64,000 nucleotides of DNA from CAXRDE01 sp964229355 (GTDB lineage Bacteria; Cyanobacteriota; Sericytochromatia; UBA7694): the NCBI GenBank assembly GCA_964229355.1, contig CAXRDE010000025.1:62001-126000 (forward strand). Direction: 5' to 3'. The notes under the pieces were generated by a model that was not told the origin of the DNA, made no database searches, and worked only from the letters and a program-made list of their open reading frames with translations. Below, in pieces: positions 24,285 to 33,518 of this stretch. Both the position numbers and the translations under genes were made by a program. Positions within the stretch are counted from its first letter, which is position 1. Every line of letters starts with the position of its first letter.

Positions 24285-26993
24285 ATGCAGTTATCACAAC
24301 AGATCAAAGATATTTTTATGGGCAACGCGCCCTTTACGCTCTCGCTGATGGGCGTTATTTTGGCGCTCTTACTCAGTCCTATTTACTTAAACGGCTACTT
24401 TGACTCCTTCGATAACTCCCTCCAGGACCGCTTTTACCGTTTGCGCTTAAATAACCCCAAACCCCACAAAGACATTGTGGTGGTGGGGATTACCCAAAGC
24501 ACCATCAACAGTCTGGGCTTTCCGCTGGATCGCCGCTATTATGTGGATTTTTTAAAAAAGGTTCAGCAAGACAAGGCGCGAGCAGTGGGTTTTAACGTCT
24601 TGCTCGGCACCCCCAGTAAACGGGCGCCTGAAACGGATCAGGACCTCTTAAAAACCGTGGCTGAGACGCCCAATGTGGTGATGCCTTTCTTTTACAATTA
24701 CGCTGAAAAAAAGAGTCTGGTGCCCATGCCTGAACTGGTCAACAGCACCGAAACCCTGGGGAATGTCTCGACTTACCGGGGCGATGTGGCCCACCATATC
24801 GAAGCCCAAATGCTCAACCAAAACGTGTCGCCCCGCCAGGTGCTTTTTCCCATGGGGGTCGAATTGGCCCGGTTATATCTGGAGCGCCCCACCGAAGATT
24901 TGTTTATCGAAGAGCAAAAGCTACACGTGGGTGCGCAGCATCACTTGAACTTAGAAAAAAACGATTTGATTCGCATTGCCTACCAGGGCCCACCGGGCTA
25001 TTTTAATCCCATTCCTTTTGAAGATGTCATCCAAAATCCGCAAAAGCATAATTTCAAAGACAAACTGGTGCTCATGGGGGCTTTTGCCCTCACCTTAGGT
25101 GATGTCACCAACAGTCCCTATGGCGATCAGGTGAGCAACCCCATGCGGGGCGTCGAAATTCAGGCGCACATCGCCCAGAGCGTGCTGTTAAATAACTCGC
25201 TCTACCATATTCCCGAAAGTTTTATTTTAATGGCCCTGCTCCTGCTGGCGGTGTCTAGTGGGGTTTTTCTGAGCCGTTTTTCTTTGCTTCAGCAATTGGC
25301 GCTGCTAAGTCTTTTAACCCTTGCCCTGCTGGCCAGTGCCTATGTCAGTTTTGCCCTGGCAAATATTATCTTAGACACCGGGGTGTTGATTTCGTTTTTT
25401 GCGCTGTTGGCCCTGGGACAAACCACCCTTTTAAATCTGCGCTCGTACATTGCCATTAACGATCAAATCGGCAAATTACAAGCCTACGACCAAAAATTGC
25501 CCGAGGTCCCTGCCAGCCGCCGTTTAGAAAATGTCTTGACCTCGCTGTTTTATATCTCCCAGGCCGATTGGGTGGCCTACCGTCGCATTGATGCCGAAAA
25601 ACAGCTGTTGCAACTGCACGATGTCAAGTCCAGCCACCAGGGGGCTGATGCTGACAGCGAAGAAACCGAAGACCTTTACCGTTATCGCTTCTCAGACTTA
25701 CCGCCCTATTATCCTTTGTCTGCCATCGAAAAACTGTCGATGCATCGCATTATTCCCTTAGAGCCTCACCAATTGCCCGCCGAAATTCGCGAGGCCTATA
25801 AAGACTATCCCCAGGGACACTTTGTGTTCATGCCCATTTTTGGCAAGCAAAAACAGTTGTTGGGCATGTTCGAACTGTATTATGGCTTTGCCAGTGCCGA
25901 CGATATTCAAAACGGTTTGCTCGAAGAACTGCGCGATGTGGCAGCGGCCTCGTTGGCCAAATACGAGCCCGGTGAGCAGCGCTCCCGCGATCTGGTGTCC
26001 GGGGTTGAAGAAAAAATTCAGGCCATGAATCGCCTGATCTCCATTCGCGAAGTGGAAACCGCCTTTTTTAGCACCGTACTGGAGAGCACCACCAACCCCG
26101 TGGTGGTGTGTGACCAGATTGGCGAAATCCGCTTTTATAACGATAATTTTTTAGACCTGCTCTATCTCGATGCCCACGCAGACATTACCAGTGCCAGTAT
26201 TCAAGAGTTGATGAGTCAGGTGTTTCAGATTTTGCCCCAGCAATGGCAAGAAATCTGGATGACCACCCTGCAGCGCCGCAAGCAAAAAGAGGTACAGGTG
26301 AACACAGAGCGGGGCGTTTACCACCTGACCTTGACCCCTGTTTTTGGTCAACAGGCCGAAGTGACCGGGGTGGTCATGATTTTGACCGACGTGACCCAAT
26401 TGCACCGTCAGGCCAACTACGATAAACTCACCGGCCTTTACAACCGTCGCTATTTTGACGAATTGATTCTTAAAGAGTTTCAGCGTTCTCAGCGGGTACA
26501 AGAGCATGTGTTCTCGCTCTTGCTCATGGACGTGGATCACTTTAAAAAGTTTAACGATACCTATGGCCATCAGGTGGGCGATCAGGTGCTGTCTTCGTTT
26601 GGACAATTGCTGACCCGCACCGTGCGTCGCACCGATATGGCCGTACGCTATGGCGGAGAAGAAATGGCCGTCATTCTGCCCGATACCCGTGCTGAAAACG
26701 CTGCTGTGCTTGCCGAAAAAATCCGGCGCGCGGTCGAATCCTTGCAGCTTTATGATCTCGACGGCAAAGCCATTCAGACCATTACCGCCAGCATTGGGGT
26801 AGCGGAGTTCAGCGGTGCGGACCAGGAGCCCGACGACATTCTCAAACGGGCCGATGACGCCCTCTACAAATGCAAAGACGCCGGCCGTAACTGCATTCAC
26901 ATTCATTACGGCAATCAGAAAATTACAAAGTACACCGGTCGGGCCGGGGCCCGCACGGTGACAGGCCCCCTCGGACAGGCCCAACCCCTCTAG
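24285..26993 (+). CDS. CHASE2-PAS-GGDEF diguanylate cyclase
   Basis: A 902-residue membrane sensor that makes cyclic di-GMP. One N-terminal membrane segment (about 15-35), an extracytoplasmic CHASE2 domain (about 40-300: KDIVVVGITQSTINSLGFPLDRRYY, RGVEIQAHIAQSVL), three further membrane segments (about 305-380), a GAF-like region (about 400-560), a PAS domain (about 595-705) and a C-terminal GGDEF domain (about 715-875). The active site reads GGEEM rather than GGEEF, a tolerated but uncommon change, and the inhibitory RxxD site (RRTD, five residues upstream) is present. It should be an active, product-inhibited cyclase responding to an external signal. No c-di-GMP receptor gene is adjacent. 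Confidence 0.92.
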   Translation: MQLSQQIKDIFMGNAPFTLSLMGVILALLLSPIYLNGYFDSFDNSLQDRFYRLRLNNPKPHKDIVVVGITQSTINSLGFPLDRRYYVDFLKKVQQDKARAVGFNVLLGTPSKRAPETDQDLLKTVAETPNVVMPFFYNYAEKKSLVPMPELVNSTETLGNVSTYRGDVAHHIEAQMLNQNVSPRQVLFPMGVELARLYLERPTEDLFIEEQKLHVGAQHHLNLEKNDLIRIAYQGPPGYFNPIPFEDVIQNPQKHNFKDKLVLMGAFALTLGDVTNSPYGDQVSNPMRGVEIQAHIAQSVLLNNSLYHIPESFILMALLLLAVSSGVFLSRFSLLQQLALLSLLTLALLASAYVSFALANIILDTGVLISFFALLALGQTTLLNLRSYIAINDQIGKLQAYDQKLPEVPASRRLENVLTSLFYISQADWVAYRRIDAEKQLLQLHDVKSSHQGADADSEETEDLYRYRFSDLPPYYPLSAIEKLSMHRIIPLEPHQLPAEIREAYKDYPQGHFVFMPIFGKQKQLLGMFELYYGFASADDIQNGLLEELRDVAAASLAKYEPGEQRSRDLVSGVEEKIQAMNRLISIREVETAFFSTVLESTTNPVVVCDQIGEIRFYNDNFLDLLYLDAHADITSASIQELMSQVFQILPQQWQEIWMTTLQRRKQKEVQVNTERGVYHLTLTPVFGQQAEVTGVVMILTDVTQLHRQANYDKLTGLYNRRYFDELILKEFQRSQRVQEHVFSLLLMDVDHFKKFNDTYGHQVGDQVLSSFGQLLTRTVRRTDMAVRYGGEEMAVILPDTRAENAAVLAEKIRRAVESLQLYDLDGKAIQTITASIGVAEFSGADQEPDDILKRADDALYKCKDAGRNCIHIHYGNQKITKYTGRAGARTVTGPLGQAQPL

Positions 26994-26997
26994 ATTT

Positions 26998-27006
26998 TGA
27001 TACAAT
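26998..27006 (+). promoter_or_regulatory. Extended -10 element before the xdhB-like gene
   Basis: TGA immediately followed by TACAAT (27001-27006), just after the end of the cyclase gene, with GGAGAA (27026-27031) before the ATG at 27039. No clear -35 is seen, consistent with an extended -10 promoter. Confidence 0.55.
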
Positions 27007-27038
27007 ACGTAGCGATAGAAGCAAATGGAGAAGCAAGT

Positions 27039-29396
27039 ATGGCATTAACAGGTATCCCGCACGATTCATCCTGGGGACACGTCACCGGAAAGTCTGTATT
27101 TCTGGATGATCGCCCTCCCCTGGCCAATGAACTGCACGTGGGCGTCGTGGGCAGTCCGGTGGCCAAAGGCCGCATTGTCAGCATCGATACCCGCGAAGCT
27201 GAGGCCATGGCCGAGGTGGCCGGTGTGTATACCGCCAAAGATTTGCATCACAATATCTGGGGCACCATTATTCAAGACCAGCCGCTGTTGGCTTTTGACC
27301 GGGTGTCTTTTGTGGGGGAACCGGTGGTGATTGTGGCCGCTGAAACCCGCGAAGCGCTGCGATTGGCCAAAAAAAAGGTGCGCATTGAAGTTGAAGCCGA
27401 ATCCCCTGTACTCACCATTGCCGAGGCCCGCGCCCGCGAAGATTTTATTGCGGTGGAACGCACCATTGCCCGCGGCGATGTGGACGGTATTTTAGCCACT
27501 GCCCCTCATGTTTTGAAGGGCACGTTTTTTAACAAGGGGCAGGACCACTTCTACCTTGAGTCCCATGCGGCAATTGTGTACCCCGGTGAAAACGGCCAGT
27601 TAGAGGTGCACGCCTCTTCTCAACACCCCACCGAAACCCAGCACCTGGTGGCCGAAGCCGTGGGCTTAAAACAGCACCAGGTGATCTGTATTGTGAAGCG
27701 CATGGGCGGCGGTTTTGGCGGTAAAGAGTCTCAGGCGGCACCCTTTGCGGCCTATGCGGCCCTGGTGGCCCAGCGCTTACAGCGTCCCGCTCGCCTCATT
27801 TTAAGCAAAGACGACGATATGGTCATGACAGGCAAGCGCCATCCCTTTGAAACCGACTACCAGGTGGCCTTTGACGACCAGGGACAAATTCTGGCCGCTG
27901 AAATTTTACTCTTCTCTGACGGTGGCGCCTTTGCGGATCTTTCCACGTCGGTCCTTGAGCGCGCCATGCTGCATTCTGACAACGCCTATTATTTACCCGC
28001 GGCCCGTATTAAAGGACGTATTTGTCGCACCAATACGCCGCCCAATACCGCCTTCCGCGGCTTTGGGGGCCCCCAGGGCGTGGCCGTCATTGAACATATT
28101 CTCGAAGACATTGCCATCTACCTCAAAAAAGATGCCTACGCTGTACGCCGCCTGAACTGTTACCAGGGTGAACGCAATACTGCCCCCTATGGTCAGCTCA
28201 TTGAAAACAATGTGCTGCCGCAGCTCTTTGACGAACTGTACGAAAAGGCGGATTACCGCGCCCGCCGAGAGGCGATTGATGCCTTTAACGCCAGCTCACG
28301 CACCCAGACCAAAGGTCTGGCCATGACCGCGGTAAAATTCGGCATTGCCTTTACCACCCGCTTTTTAAACCAGGGCAACGCCCTGGTGAACATTCATCAG
28401 GACGGCACCATTCAGGTGTCCACCGGAGCCACCGAAATGGGCCAGGGCGTCAATACCAAAATCCGTCAAATTGTGGCCGACAGTTTTACCATTGACCCTG
28501 AGCACGTCATTGTTATGGACACCTCCACCGCCCGCAACCACAATACCTCACCCACGGCGGCCTCAAGCGGCACCGATATCAACGGGGCGGCAGCGGTGTT
28601 GGCCTGTGAGCAATTGCTGATTCGCCTGAAAAACTGTGTGGCCTACCACTTTGCCCATTTGGATCGGGATTTGACCGAAGAAATCGAAATCTCTACTCGC
28701 ACGCTGAGTCCTGAAGCCGAGCACATTGGCCTCAAAGACGGTGTGTTTTACCATACCCAGAATGCTGCGCTGACGCTGTCCTTTGCCGAAGCGGTCAACC
28801 TCACCTATCTCAACCGCATCTCGCTGAGCGGCTATGGCTTTTACAAAACCCCCGGCATTGGTTTTAACAAAGATACCGGCGAGGGCCACCCTTTCTTGTA
28901 TTTCACCAATGGCACGGCCTTGAGCGAAGTGTTAATCGATCGCTTTACCGGTGAGCTCAAGGTGCTCCGCACCGATATTCTCATGGACCTGGGCCGCCCC
29001 ATTAACGAAGCCATTGACTACGGCCAGGTGTCCGGTGCTTTTGTGCAGGGCATGGGCTGGGTGACCTCTGAAGACCTGGTGTACACCCCTGACGGACATT
29101 TATTGGCCCATTCCCCCACCACTTACAAAATTCCCAATATTCAAGACACGCCCCGCGAATTCAACATTGCTTTTATTCAAAACCAGGAGCATAAAAACGT
29201 ACGGGGCAGCAAAGCGGTGGGTGAACCGCCCTTGCTGTTGGGACTGTCCGTGTGGGCCGCGGTCAAAAATGCCCTCAGTTACCATACCCAGGGCCTTGAA
29301 CACGGTTTGACCGGTTTGACCATCCCCGCGACCGCTGAGCAGATTTTAATGACCCTGACCGCCGCCAAAACCGGCGACGCCATCCCCGCCGCTTGA
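27039..29396 (+). CDS. xdhB: Xanthine dehydrogenase, molybdopterin-binding (large) subunit
   Basis: A 785-residue molybdenum hydroxylase subunit of XdhB type. Substrate and cofactor residues of the xanthine-oxidising branch are visible: the glutamate in DHFYLESH, the arginine in NTAFRGFGGPQG, the cofactor loops MGGGFGGKES and EMGQGVNTK, and the catalytic base glutamate in KAVGEPPLLLG. It should hydroxylate xanthine/hypoxanthine when paired with a small subunit carrying FAD and two 2Fe-2S clusters. No such xdhA gene, and no xdhC/moco maturation gene, is in the window. The start is the ATG at 27039 with GGAGAA; an in-frame extension to 26997 covers the promoter. The 3' end overlaps the polyketide synthase gene. 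Confidence 0.9.
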   Translation: MALTGIPHDSSWGHVTGKSVFLDDRPPLANELHVGVVGSPVAKGRIVSIDTREAEAMAEVAGVYTAKDLHHNIWGTIIQDQPLLAFDRVSFVGEPVVIVAAETREALRLAKKKVRIEVEAESPVLTIAEARAREDFIAVERTIARGDVDGILATAPHVLKGTFFNKGQDHFYLESHAAIVYPGENGQLEVHASSQHPTETQHLVAEAVGLKQHQVICIVKRMGGGFGGKESQAAPFAAYAALVAQRLQRPARLILSKDDDMVMTGKRHPFETDYQVAFDDQGQILAAEILLFSDGGAFADLSTSVLERAMLHSDNAYYLPAARIKGRICRTNTPPNTAFRGFGGPQGVAVIEHILEDIAIYLKKDAYAVRRLNCYQGERNTAPYGQLIENNVLPQLFDELYEKADYRARREAIDAFNASSRTQTKGLAMTAVKFGIAFTTRFLNQGNALVNIHQDGTIQVSTGATEMGQGVNTKIRQIVADSFTIDPEHVIVMDTSTARNHNTSPTAASSGTDINGAAAVLACEQLLIRLKNCVAYHFAHLDRDLTEEIEISTRTLSPEAEHIGLKDGVFYHTQNAALTLSFAEAVNLTYLNRISLSGYGFYKTPGIGFNKDTGEGHPFLYFTNGTALSEVLIDRFTGELKVLRTDILMDLGRPINEAIDYGQVSGAFVQGMGWVTSEDLVYTPDGHLLAHSPTTYKIPNIQDTPREFNIAFIQNQEHKNVRGSKAVGEPPLLLGLSVWAAVKNALSYHTQGLEHGLTGLTIPATAEQILMTLTAAKTGDAIPAA

Positions 29397-30484
29397 GTCC
29401 AGGACACGGTTCAAACCTGTCTTTTTTGAGCCGTGTGGGAACGGCACTGCCGCCCTTTGCTTACCCGCAAATGGCGCTGTTTGAGGCCGTGGCAGAGCGT
29501 TTGCCCCTGGAGCCTAAGCAGCGCAAAGCCTTACAAGGACTCTATAAACACAGCGGCATTGAGACCCGTCACAGCGTGCTCCCTGATTTTTTAGCGGACC
29601 ATACGCCGGTGCTGTATGCAGACCCCAGCGCGGACTTTCCCCCTTTGTCAGCGCGCATGGCCCAGTACCAGCAACACGCCCTGCCCCTGGCGCTGGCGGC
29701 GGTTCAAGACCTGAACGCAGATCTCAGCGCAGTCACCCATGTGATTGCCGTGAGCTGTACGGGCCTGTCGGCTCCGGGATTGGATCTGATGCTGTTGCGG
29801 GCCCTGGATTTGCCGGCCCATACCCAGCGCACCTGCGTGCACTATATGGGCTGCTATGCAGCCCTTCATGCCCTAAAACAGGCCGATGCCATTTGCCGGG
29901 CACATGCGGAAGCCCAGGTGCTGGTGGTGTGTGTGGAATTGTGTACCCTGCACTTTCAAGGGGATACCTGCTGGGATCACCTGACCTCAAGCCTGTTATT
30001 TGCCGATGGCGCAGCGGCAGTGCTGGTGGGCTCTCGGCCCTTTGTCAACACCCCGCCTATGGGCTTGCGCCACTTTTACAGCGAAGTGGCCCTTGATGGC
30101 TGGGACGAAATGTCCTGGCACCCCCATGAAAAGGGATTTTTAATGCGTCTGGGACGCGGCGTTCCCTTTTTATTAAAAGACGCTGCCGAGGGCCTGATTC
30201 AGCGGGCCCTGGCACCGCTTGCCTACACCCCTCAGGACATAGCGCACTGGGCCATTCACCCCGGCGGGCGTTTGATTCTGGATCTCTTGATTCGCGAACT
30301 GGCCCTTGATGCAGACGCGCTCTGGGCCTCGCGTCAGGTCCTAAAGCGCTATGGCAATATGTCCTCTGCGACGGTGCTTTTTGTGCTACAGGCTTTGCAA
30401 CAGACCCCCTTGCAGGGGCCCCTGTTCATGGCGGCCTTTGGACCCGGGCTGACCATGGAAACCGCCCTGTGCGAAGCGCTGTGA
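29393..30484 (+). CDS. Type III polyketide synthase (chalcone/stilbene synthase family)
   Basis: A 363-residue homodimeric ketosynthase of the chalcone synthase superfamily. The full catalytic triad is present: Cys154 in HYMGCYAALHAL, His289 in WAIHPGGRLILD and Asn322 in RYGNMSSATVLF; the GPGLTMET-like loop near the C-terminus (FGPGLTMETAL) is conserved. The enzyme extends a starter acyl-CoA with malonyl-CoA and cyclises the chain; the starter cannot be predicted by eye. The TTG at 29393 overlaps the xdhB stop (TTGA), and no Shine-Dalgarno is seen, so the exact start is uncertain. The next two genes encode a methyltransferase and a flavoprotein, making a compact biosynthetic cluster. Confidence 0.92.
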   Translation: MSPGHGSNLSFLSRVGTALPPFAYPQMALFEAVAERLPLEPKQRKALQGLYKHSGIETRHSVLPDFLADHTPVLYADPSADFPPLSARMAQYQQHALPLALAAVQDLNADLSAVTHVIAVSCTGLSAPGLDLMLLRALDLPAHTQRTCVHYMGCYAALHALKQADAICRAHAEAQVLVVCVELCTLHFQGDTCWDHLTSSLLFADGAAAVLVGSRPFVNTPPMGLRHFYSEVALDGWDEMSWHPHEKGFLMRLGRGVPFLLKDAAEGLIQRALAPLAYTPQDIAHWAIHPGGRLILDLLIRELALDADALWASRQVLKRYGNMSSATVLFVLQALQQTPLQGPLFMAAFGPGLTMETALCEAL

Positions 30485-31245
30485 ACCCGAGCCTGTCCCC
30501 GTCTCAGTCTGTGCCCCGACCCACGCCGCGGGCCTGGCCCTGGCAACTGCGTCAGCGCAGTACCCGGCTGGAGCTGCTCGATGCTCCCGAAATCTCCCGG
30601 GAGGCTTTGTTTCAGAATCTGCGCGAGCTTGAAAAAATCAACACCTTACTGGGGGGCTACGGCCCGACGCTGAAGGCTTTAGAGGCCCTTTTGATGACCC
30701 CCACAAATCCCCGGGGTGAGCCCTGGCGCATTCTCGATGTGGGCTGTGGCGGCGGAGACACCCTGGTCCAGATTCACTGTTGGGCCCGTCGCCGGGGCAT
30801 TCAGGTGTGTTTGACGGGCCTTGACCTGCAGGCAGACTGCATTGCCTATGCCCGTCAATATTATGGGCATTTGCCCATTGAATGGATTCAGGCCGATTAT
30901 CAAACCCTGCAGCCCGAAACCCATCCCGTGGATGTGGTGACCTGTGCCCTGTTTTGCCATCATCTGTCCACCGCCCAGGGGCAGCATTTTTTGCGCTGGT
31001 TGCCCACGGTGGCGCGCCATGGTTTTGTCATTAACGATTTACATCGCCATGCTTTGGCCTACTATGCCATTGACCTGATTTCCCGTTGGCCCGGTTGCTC
31101 AACGCTTTTTCGCAACGATGCCCGCCTGTCGGTCTGGCGCGGTGCCCGCCGTCAAGAATGGGTACAGGCCCTGGCTCAGGCCGGGCTGAAGGCGCATATT
31201 CACTGGGCCTGGGCCTTTCGCTGGCTGGTGTGGGGGCAGGTGTGA
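30481..31245 (+). CDS. SAM-dependent methyltransferase of the type III PKS cluster
   Basis: A class I methyltransferase of about 254 residues. The SAM-binding motif I is ILDVGCGGGDTL, followed by the acidic-loop strand LTGLDLQADC and motif IV DVVTCALFCHHL. The GTG at 30481 overlaps the PKS stop codon (GTGA), indicating translational coupling; an earlier GTG at 30469 is possible. Methyltransferases beside type III PKS genes usually methylate the phenolic, quinone or pyrone product. The C-terminal HWAWAFRWLVWGQ is Trp-rich and hydrophobic, which may reflect a lipophilic substrate or membrane contact. Confidence 0.88.
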   Translation: MNPSLSPSQSVPRPTPRAWPWQLRQRSTRLELLDAPEISREALFQNLRELEKINTLLGGYGPTLKALEALLMTPTNPRGEPWRILDVGCGGGDTLVQIHCWARRRGIQVCLTGLDLQADCIAYARQYYGHLPIEWIQADYQTLQPETHPVDVVTCALFCHHLSTAQGQHFLRWLPTVARHGFVINDLHRHALAYYAIDLISRWPGCSTLFRNDARLSVWRGARRQEWVQALAQAGLKAHIHWAWAFRWLVWGQV

Positions 31246-31269
31246 GAGGGCCCTTATGAGAGGACAGCC

Positions 31270-32397
31270 ATGGCAGAAACCGTAGATATTGCCATTATTG
31301 GAGGCGGTCTGGCGGGCCTGAGTCTCGCGATTTTAGCTGCTGAAGCCGGTTACCGTACGGTGGTGATTGAGCAAAAAGACTACCCCTTTCACCGGGTGTG
31401 TGGCGAATACATTGCCATGGAGTCCTGGGACTTTTTAGGACGCCTGGGTCTCGATTTGGCCGCTCAGGAGCTGCCCCGCATTACCCGTTTGCAGGTCACC
31501 ACACCCACCCGCTCTCTGCAGGCTCCTCTCAAGCCGGGGGGCTTTGGCATCAGTCGCTATGCCTTAGATGCCCAATTGGCCCGGCGGGCCGAGAGTGTGG
31601 GCGTGATCCTGCAGACCCGCACACGGGCTCATGGCCTCAAAGCACACGCAGAGTATATGTGTTTGCACACCTCTCAGGGTGAGCTTCGGGCCCGTGTGGT
31701 GGGCGGTGCCTTTGGCAAATGGAGCAATTTAGACACGGCCTTGCGGCCCCAGAGCTTACCCGCGCACACGGGCGCTGTCCGTTATGTGGGCATTAAATAC
31801 CACCTCAAGACCCGTTTTCCGCAGGACCTGATTGCCTTGCATAATTTTGCCGGAGGCTATGGCGGTATTTCGGCCATTGAAGACGGGCGGGTCTGTTTTT
31901 GTTATTTGGTGGAGCAACAGGCCTTACAGGCCGCGGGATCCATTGAAGCCTTAGAAGCCCAGGTCTTGAGCCAAAACCCTTATCTGCGCAGTCTTTTAAA
32001 CCATGCAGAACGCTGTTGGAGTGCTCCGCAGACCATTGCTCAGGTCTATTTCTCAGAGCGTCCCTGGCCTGGGTCTTCACGTTTCTTTTTACTGGGCGAT
32101 GCTGCCGGGCTGATTCCGCCCTTGTGCGGCAATGGCATGAGCATGGCCTTTCGCTCTGCCCATCTGCTGTTTCCGCTGTGGCAAGCCCACTTTGAAGGAC
32201 GTCTGTCTCTGACGCAGGTGCAGGCCCAGTACCAGGCTTGCTGGCGGCAAAGCTTTGGTACCCGTCTGGACACCGGTCGCGCCTTGCAGCGCACCTTTGG
32301 CAAACTTTGGCCCATTAACGCGCTGGTGCAAGGGTTAGCGCCTTTTCCGGGGCTTGTGCAGTCCTTGATCACGCGCACCCACGGTACGCCTTTTTAG
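31270..32397 (+). CDS. FAD-dependent oxidoreductase of the type III PKS cluster
   Basis: A 375-residue flavoprotein of the geranylgeranyl reductase/aromatic hydroxylase (group A monooxygenase-like) family. The dinucleotide-binding motif is IIGGGLAGLSLA at the N-terminus, followed by VIEQKDYPFHRVCGEY, and the second FAD motif is FLLGDAAGLIPPLCGNGMSMA. It probably hydroxylates or reduces the polyketide product. The gene follows the methyltransferase after 24 bp with GAGAGG before the ATG, and completes the PKS - methyltransferase - flavoprotein order known from bacterial alkylresorcinol-type clusters. Confidence 0.88.
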   Translation: MAETVDIAIIGGGLAGLSLAILAAEAGYRTVVIEQKDYPFHRVCGEYIAMESWDFLGRLGLDLAAQELPRITRLQVTTPTRSLQAPLKPGGFGISRYALDAQLARRAESVGVILQTRTRAHGLKAHAEYMCLHTSQGELRARVVGGAFGKWSNLDTALRPQSLPAHTGAVRYVGIKYHLKTRFPQDLIALHNFAGGYGGISAIEDGRVCFCYLVEQQALQAAGSIEALEAQVLSQNPYLRSLLNHAERCWSAPQTIAQVYFSERPWPGSSRFFLLGDAAGLIPPLCGNGMSMAFRSAHLLFPLWQAHFEGRLSLTQVQAQYQACWRQSFGTRLDTGRALQRTFGKLWPINALVQGLAPFPGLVQSLITRTHGTPF

Positions 32398-32419
32398 GCA
32401 GAGGACACCGCCGCAAACA

Positions 32420-32428
32420 TGTTAAACT
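32420..32428 (+). promoter_or_regulatory. Extended -10 six bases before a start codon (leaderless candidate)
   Basis: TGT followed by TAAACT (32423-32428), then GTGCGT and the ATG at 32435. Transcription starting at the usual distance would begin at or next to the ATG. No Shine-Dalgarno is present. Confidence 0.45.
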
Positions 32429-32434
32429 GTGCGT

Positions 32435-33514
32435 ATGAAAAACATCATCAAACCCCTTTCTGCTGCGTTGACAGCCCTGCTTGTCAGTTCCTGCTACGCC
32501 TTTGAACGCCCTGATCTGCACCAATATGACCACCTGGCCTTCAAAGGGCCGGTGCGCCTGGCCCCCGCAGACACCCCGATAAACGATCTCCAACAACTCA
32601 AAGTGACCTTTCTGGGCACCAGCACCCTCTATTTTCACGATGGCAAAACCGGCATTTTAATTGACGGCTTTTTCACCCGCCCTGGTCATTTGGGGCAATT
32701 GCTGTTTGGGCAAATCGAAAGCGATCGCGCGCTGGTCAAGCGCTACCTCGAACGCTTAAACATTCAAACCCTGGCAGCGATTCCGGTGTTTCACAGCCAT
32801 TACGATCACGCTTTAGACAGCGCTGAAATCGCCAAATTGACCGGGGCCACGGTATTGGGTTCGGCGTCCACTGCGGAAATTGCCCGGGGCGAACACCTGC
32901 CCGAAGCGCAAATTCGCATCACGGAGCCTTATGTGCCTTATCAATACGGGGATTTTACCATCACCATGATTCCCTCAAAGCACGTGCCTTTACCGGGCAT
33001 TGTTGATCTGACGGGCATGATGGGTGACGTCCATGAACCCTTGCCTCAACCGGCTTCCCTCTTTGCCTTTGCCGAAGGGGGCACTTACGCCATCCATATT
33101 GCTCACCCCCTGGGCAATAGCATGTTACACAGCGGCGCTTTTTACCCCGGTGAGCTGACCTCTCGCGTCCCCGCAGCAGCGCGTCAGCGCTTCAGGGGTT
33201 TATCCGCTACCGCAGCCCTGTACCCGGTAGACACCTTGTTTCAATGCACGCCGGGCCTGCAAAAGCTCAGCCCTGAAGTGCAGCAGCAGTATTACCAGGA
33301 GTTGGTGGTCGATACGGGCGTAAAGCGCATTGTGCCCGTGCACTGGGATGACTTTACCCATTCTCTGGAGCAGCCCCTGGTGCCCTTGCCACGGGTGGCG
33401 GAAGACATGGAGGCCGCCATGGACTTTTTAACGAACGCCTCGGCCCAACACGGGGTAGACATTGGCTTTTTACCGGCCTGGCAACCCCATATTCTCTACG
33501 AAGGAAGCAAATAG
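32435..33514 (+). CDS. Metallo-beta-lactamase-fold lipoprotein
   Basis: A 359-residue exported hydrolase: lipoprotein signal MKNIIKPLSAALTALLVSSC, then an MBL-fold domain. The strand KVTFLGTSTLYFHDGKTGILIDGFF and the metal motif FHSHYDHALD (HxHxDH) are intact; later probable ligands are in SKHVPLPG and PVHWDDF. It is a zinc or di-iron hydrolase of unknown substrate anchored in the envelope. ATG 32435 is used because it starts a good signal peptide; a GTG lies two codons upstream. Confidence 0.87.
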   Translation: MKNIIKPLSAALTALLVSSCYAFERPDLHQYDHLAFKGPVRLAPADTPINDLQQLKVTFLGTSTLYFHDGKTGILIDGFFTRPGHLGQLLFGQIESDRALVKRYLERLNIQTLAAIPVFHSHYDHALDSAEIAKLTGATVLGSASTAEIARGEHLPEAQIRITEPYVPYQYGDFTITMIPSKHVPLPGIVDLTGMMGDVHEPLPQPASLFAFAEGGTYAIHIAHPLGNSMLHSGAFYPGELTSRVPAAARQRFRGLSATAALYPVDTLFQCTPGLQKLSPEVQQQYYQELVVDTGVKRIVPVHWDDFTHSLEQPLVPLPRVAEDMEAAMDFLTNASAQHGVDIGFLPAWQPHILYEGSK

Positions 33515-33518
33515 GCTT

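Noticed and set aside
32724..32731. GCGATCGC octamer as a cyanobacterial HIP1 signature
   Set aside because: I noticed only one occurrence, which is no enrichment and cannot support an affiliation.
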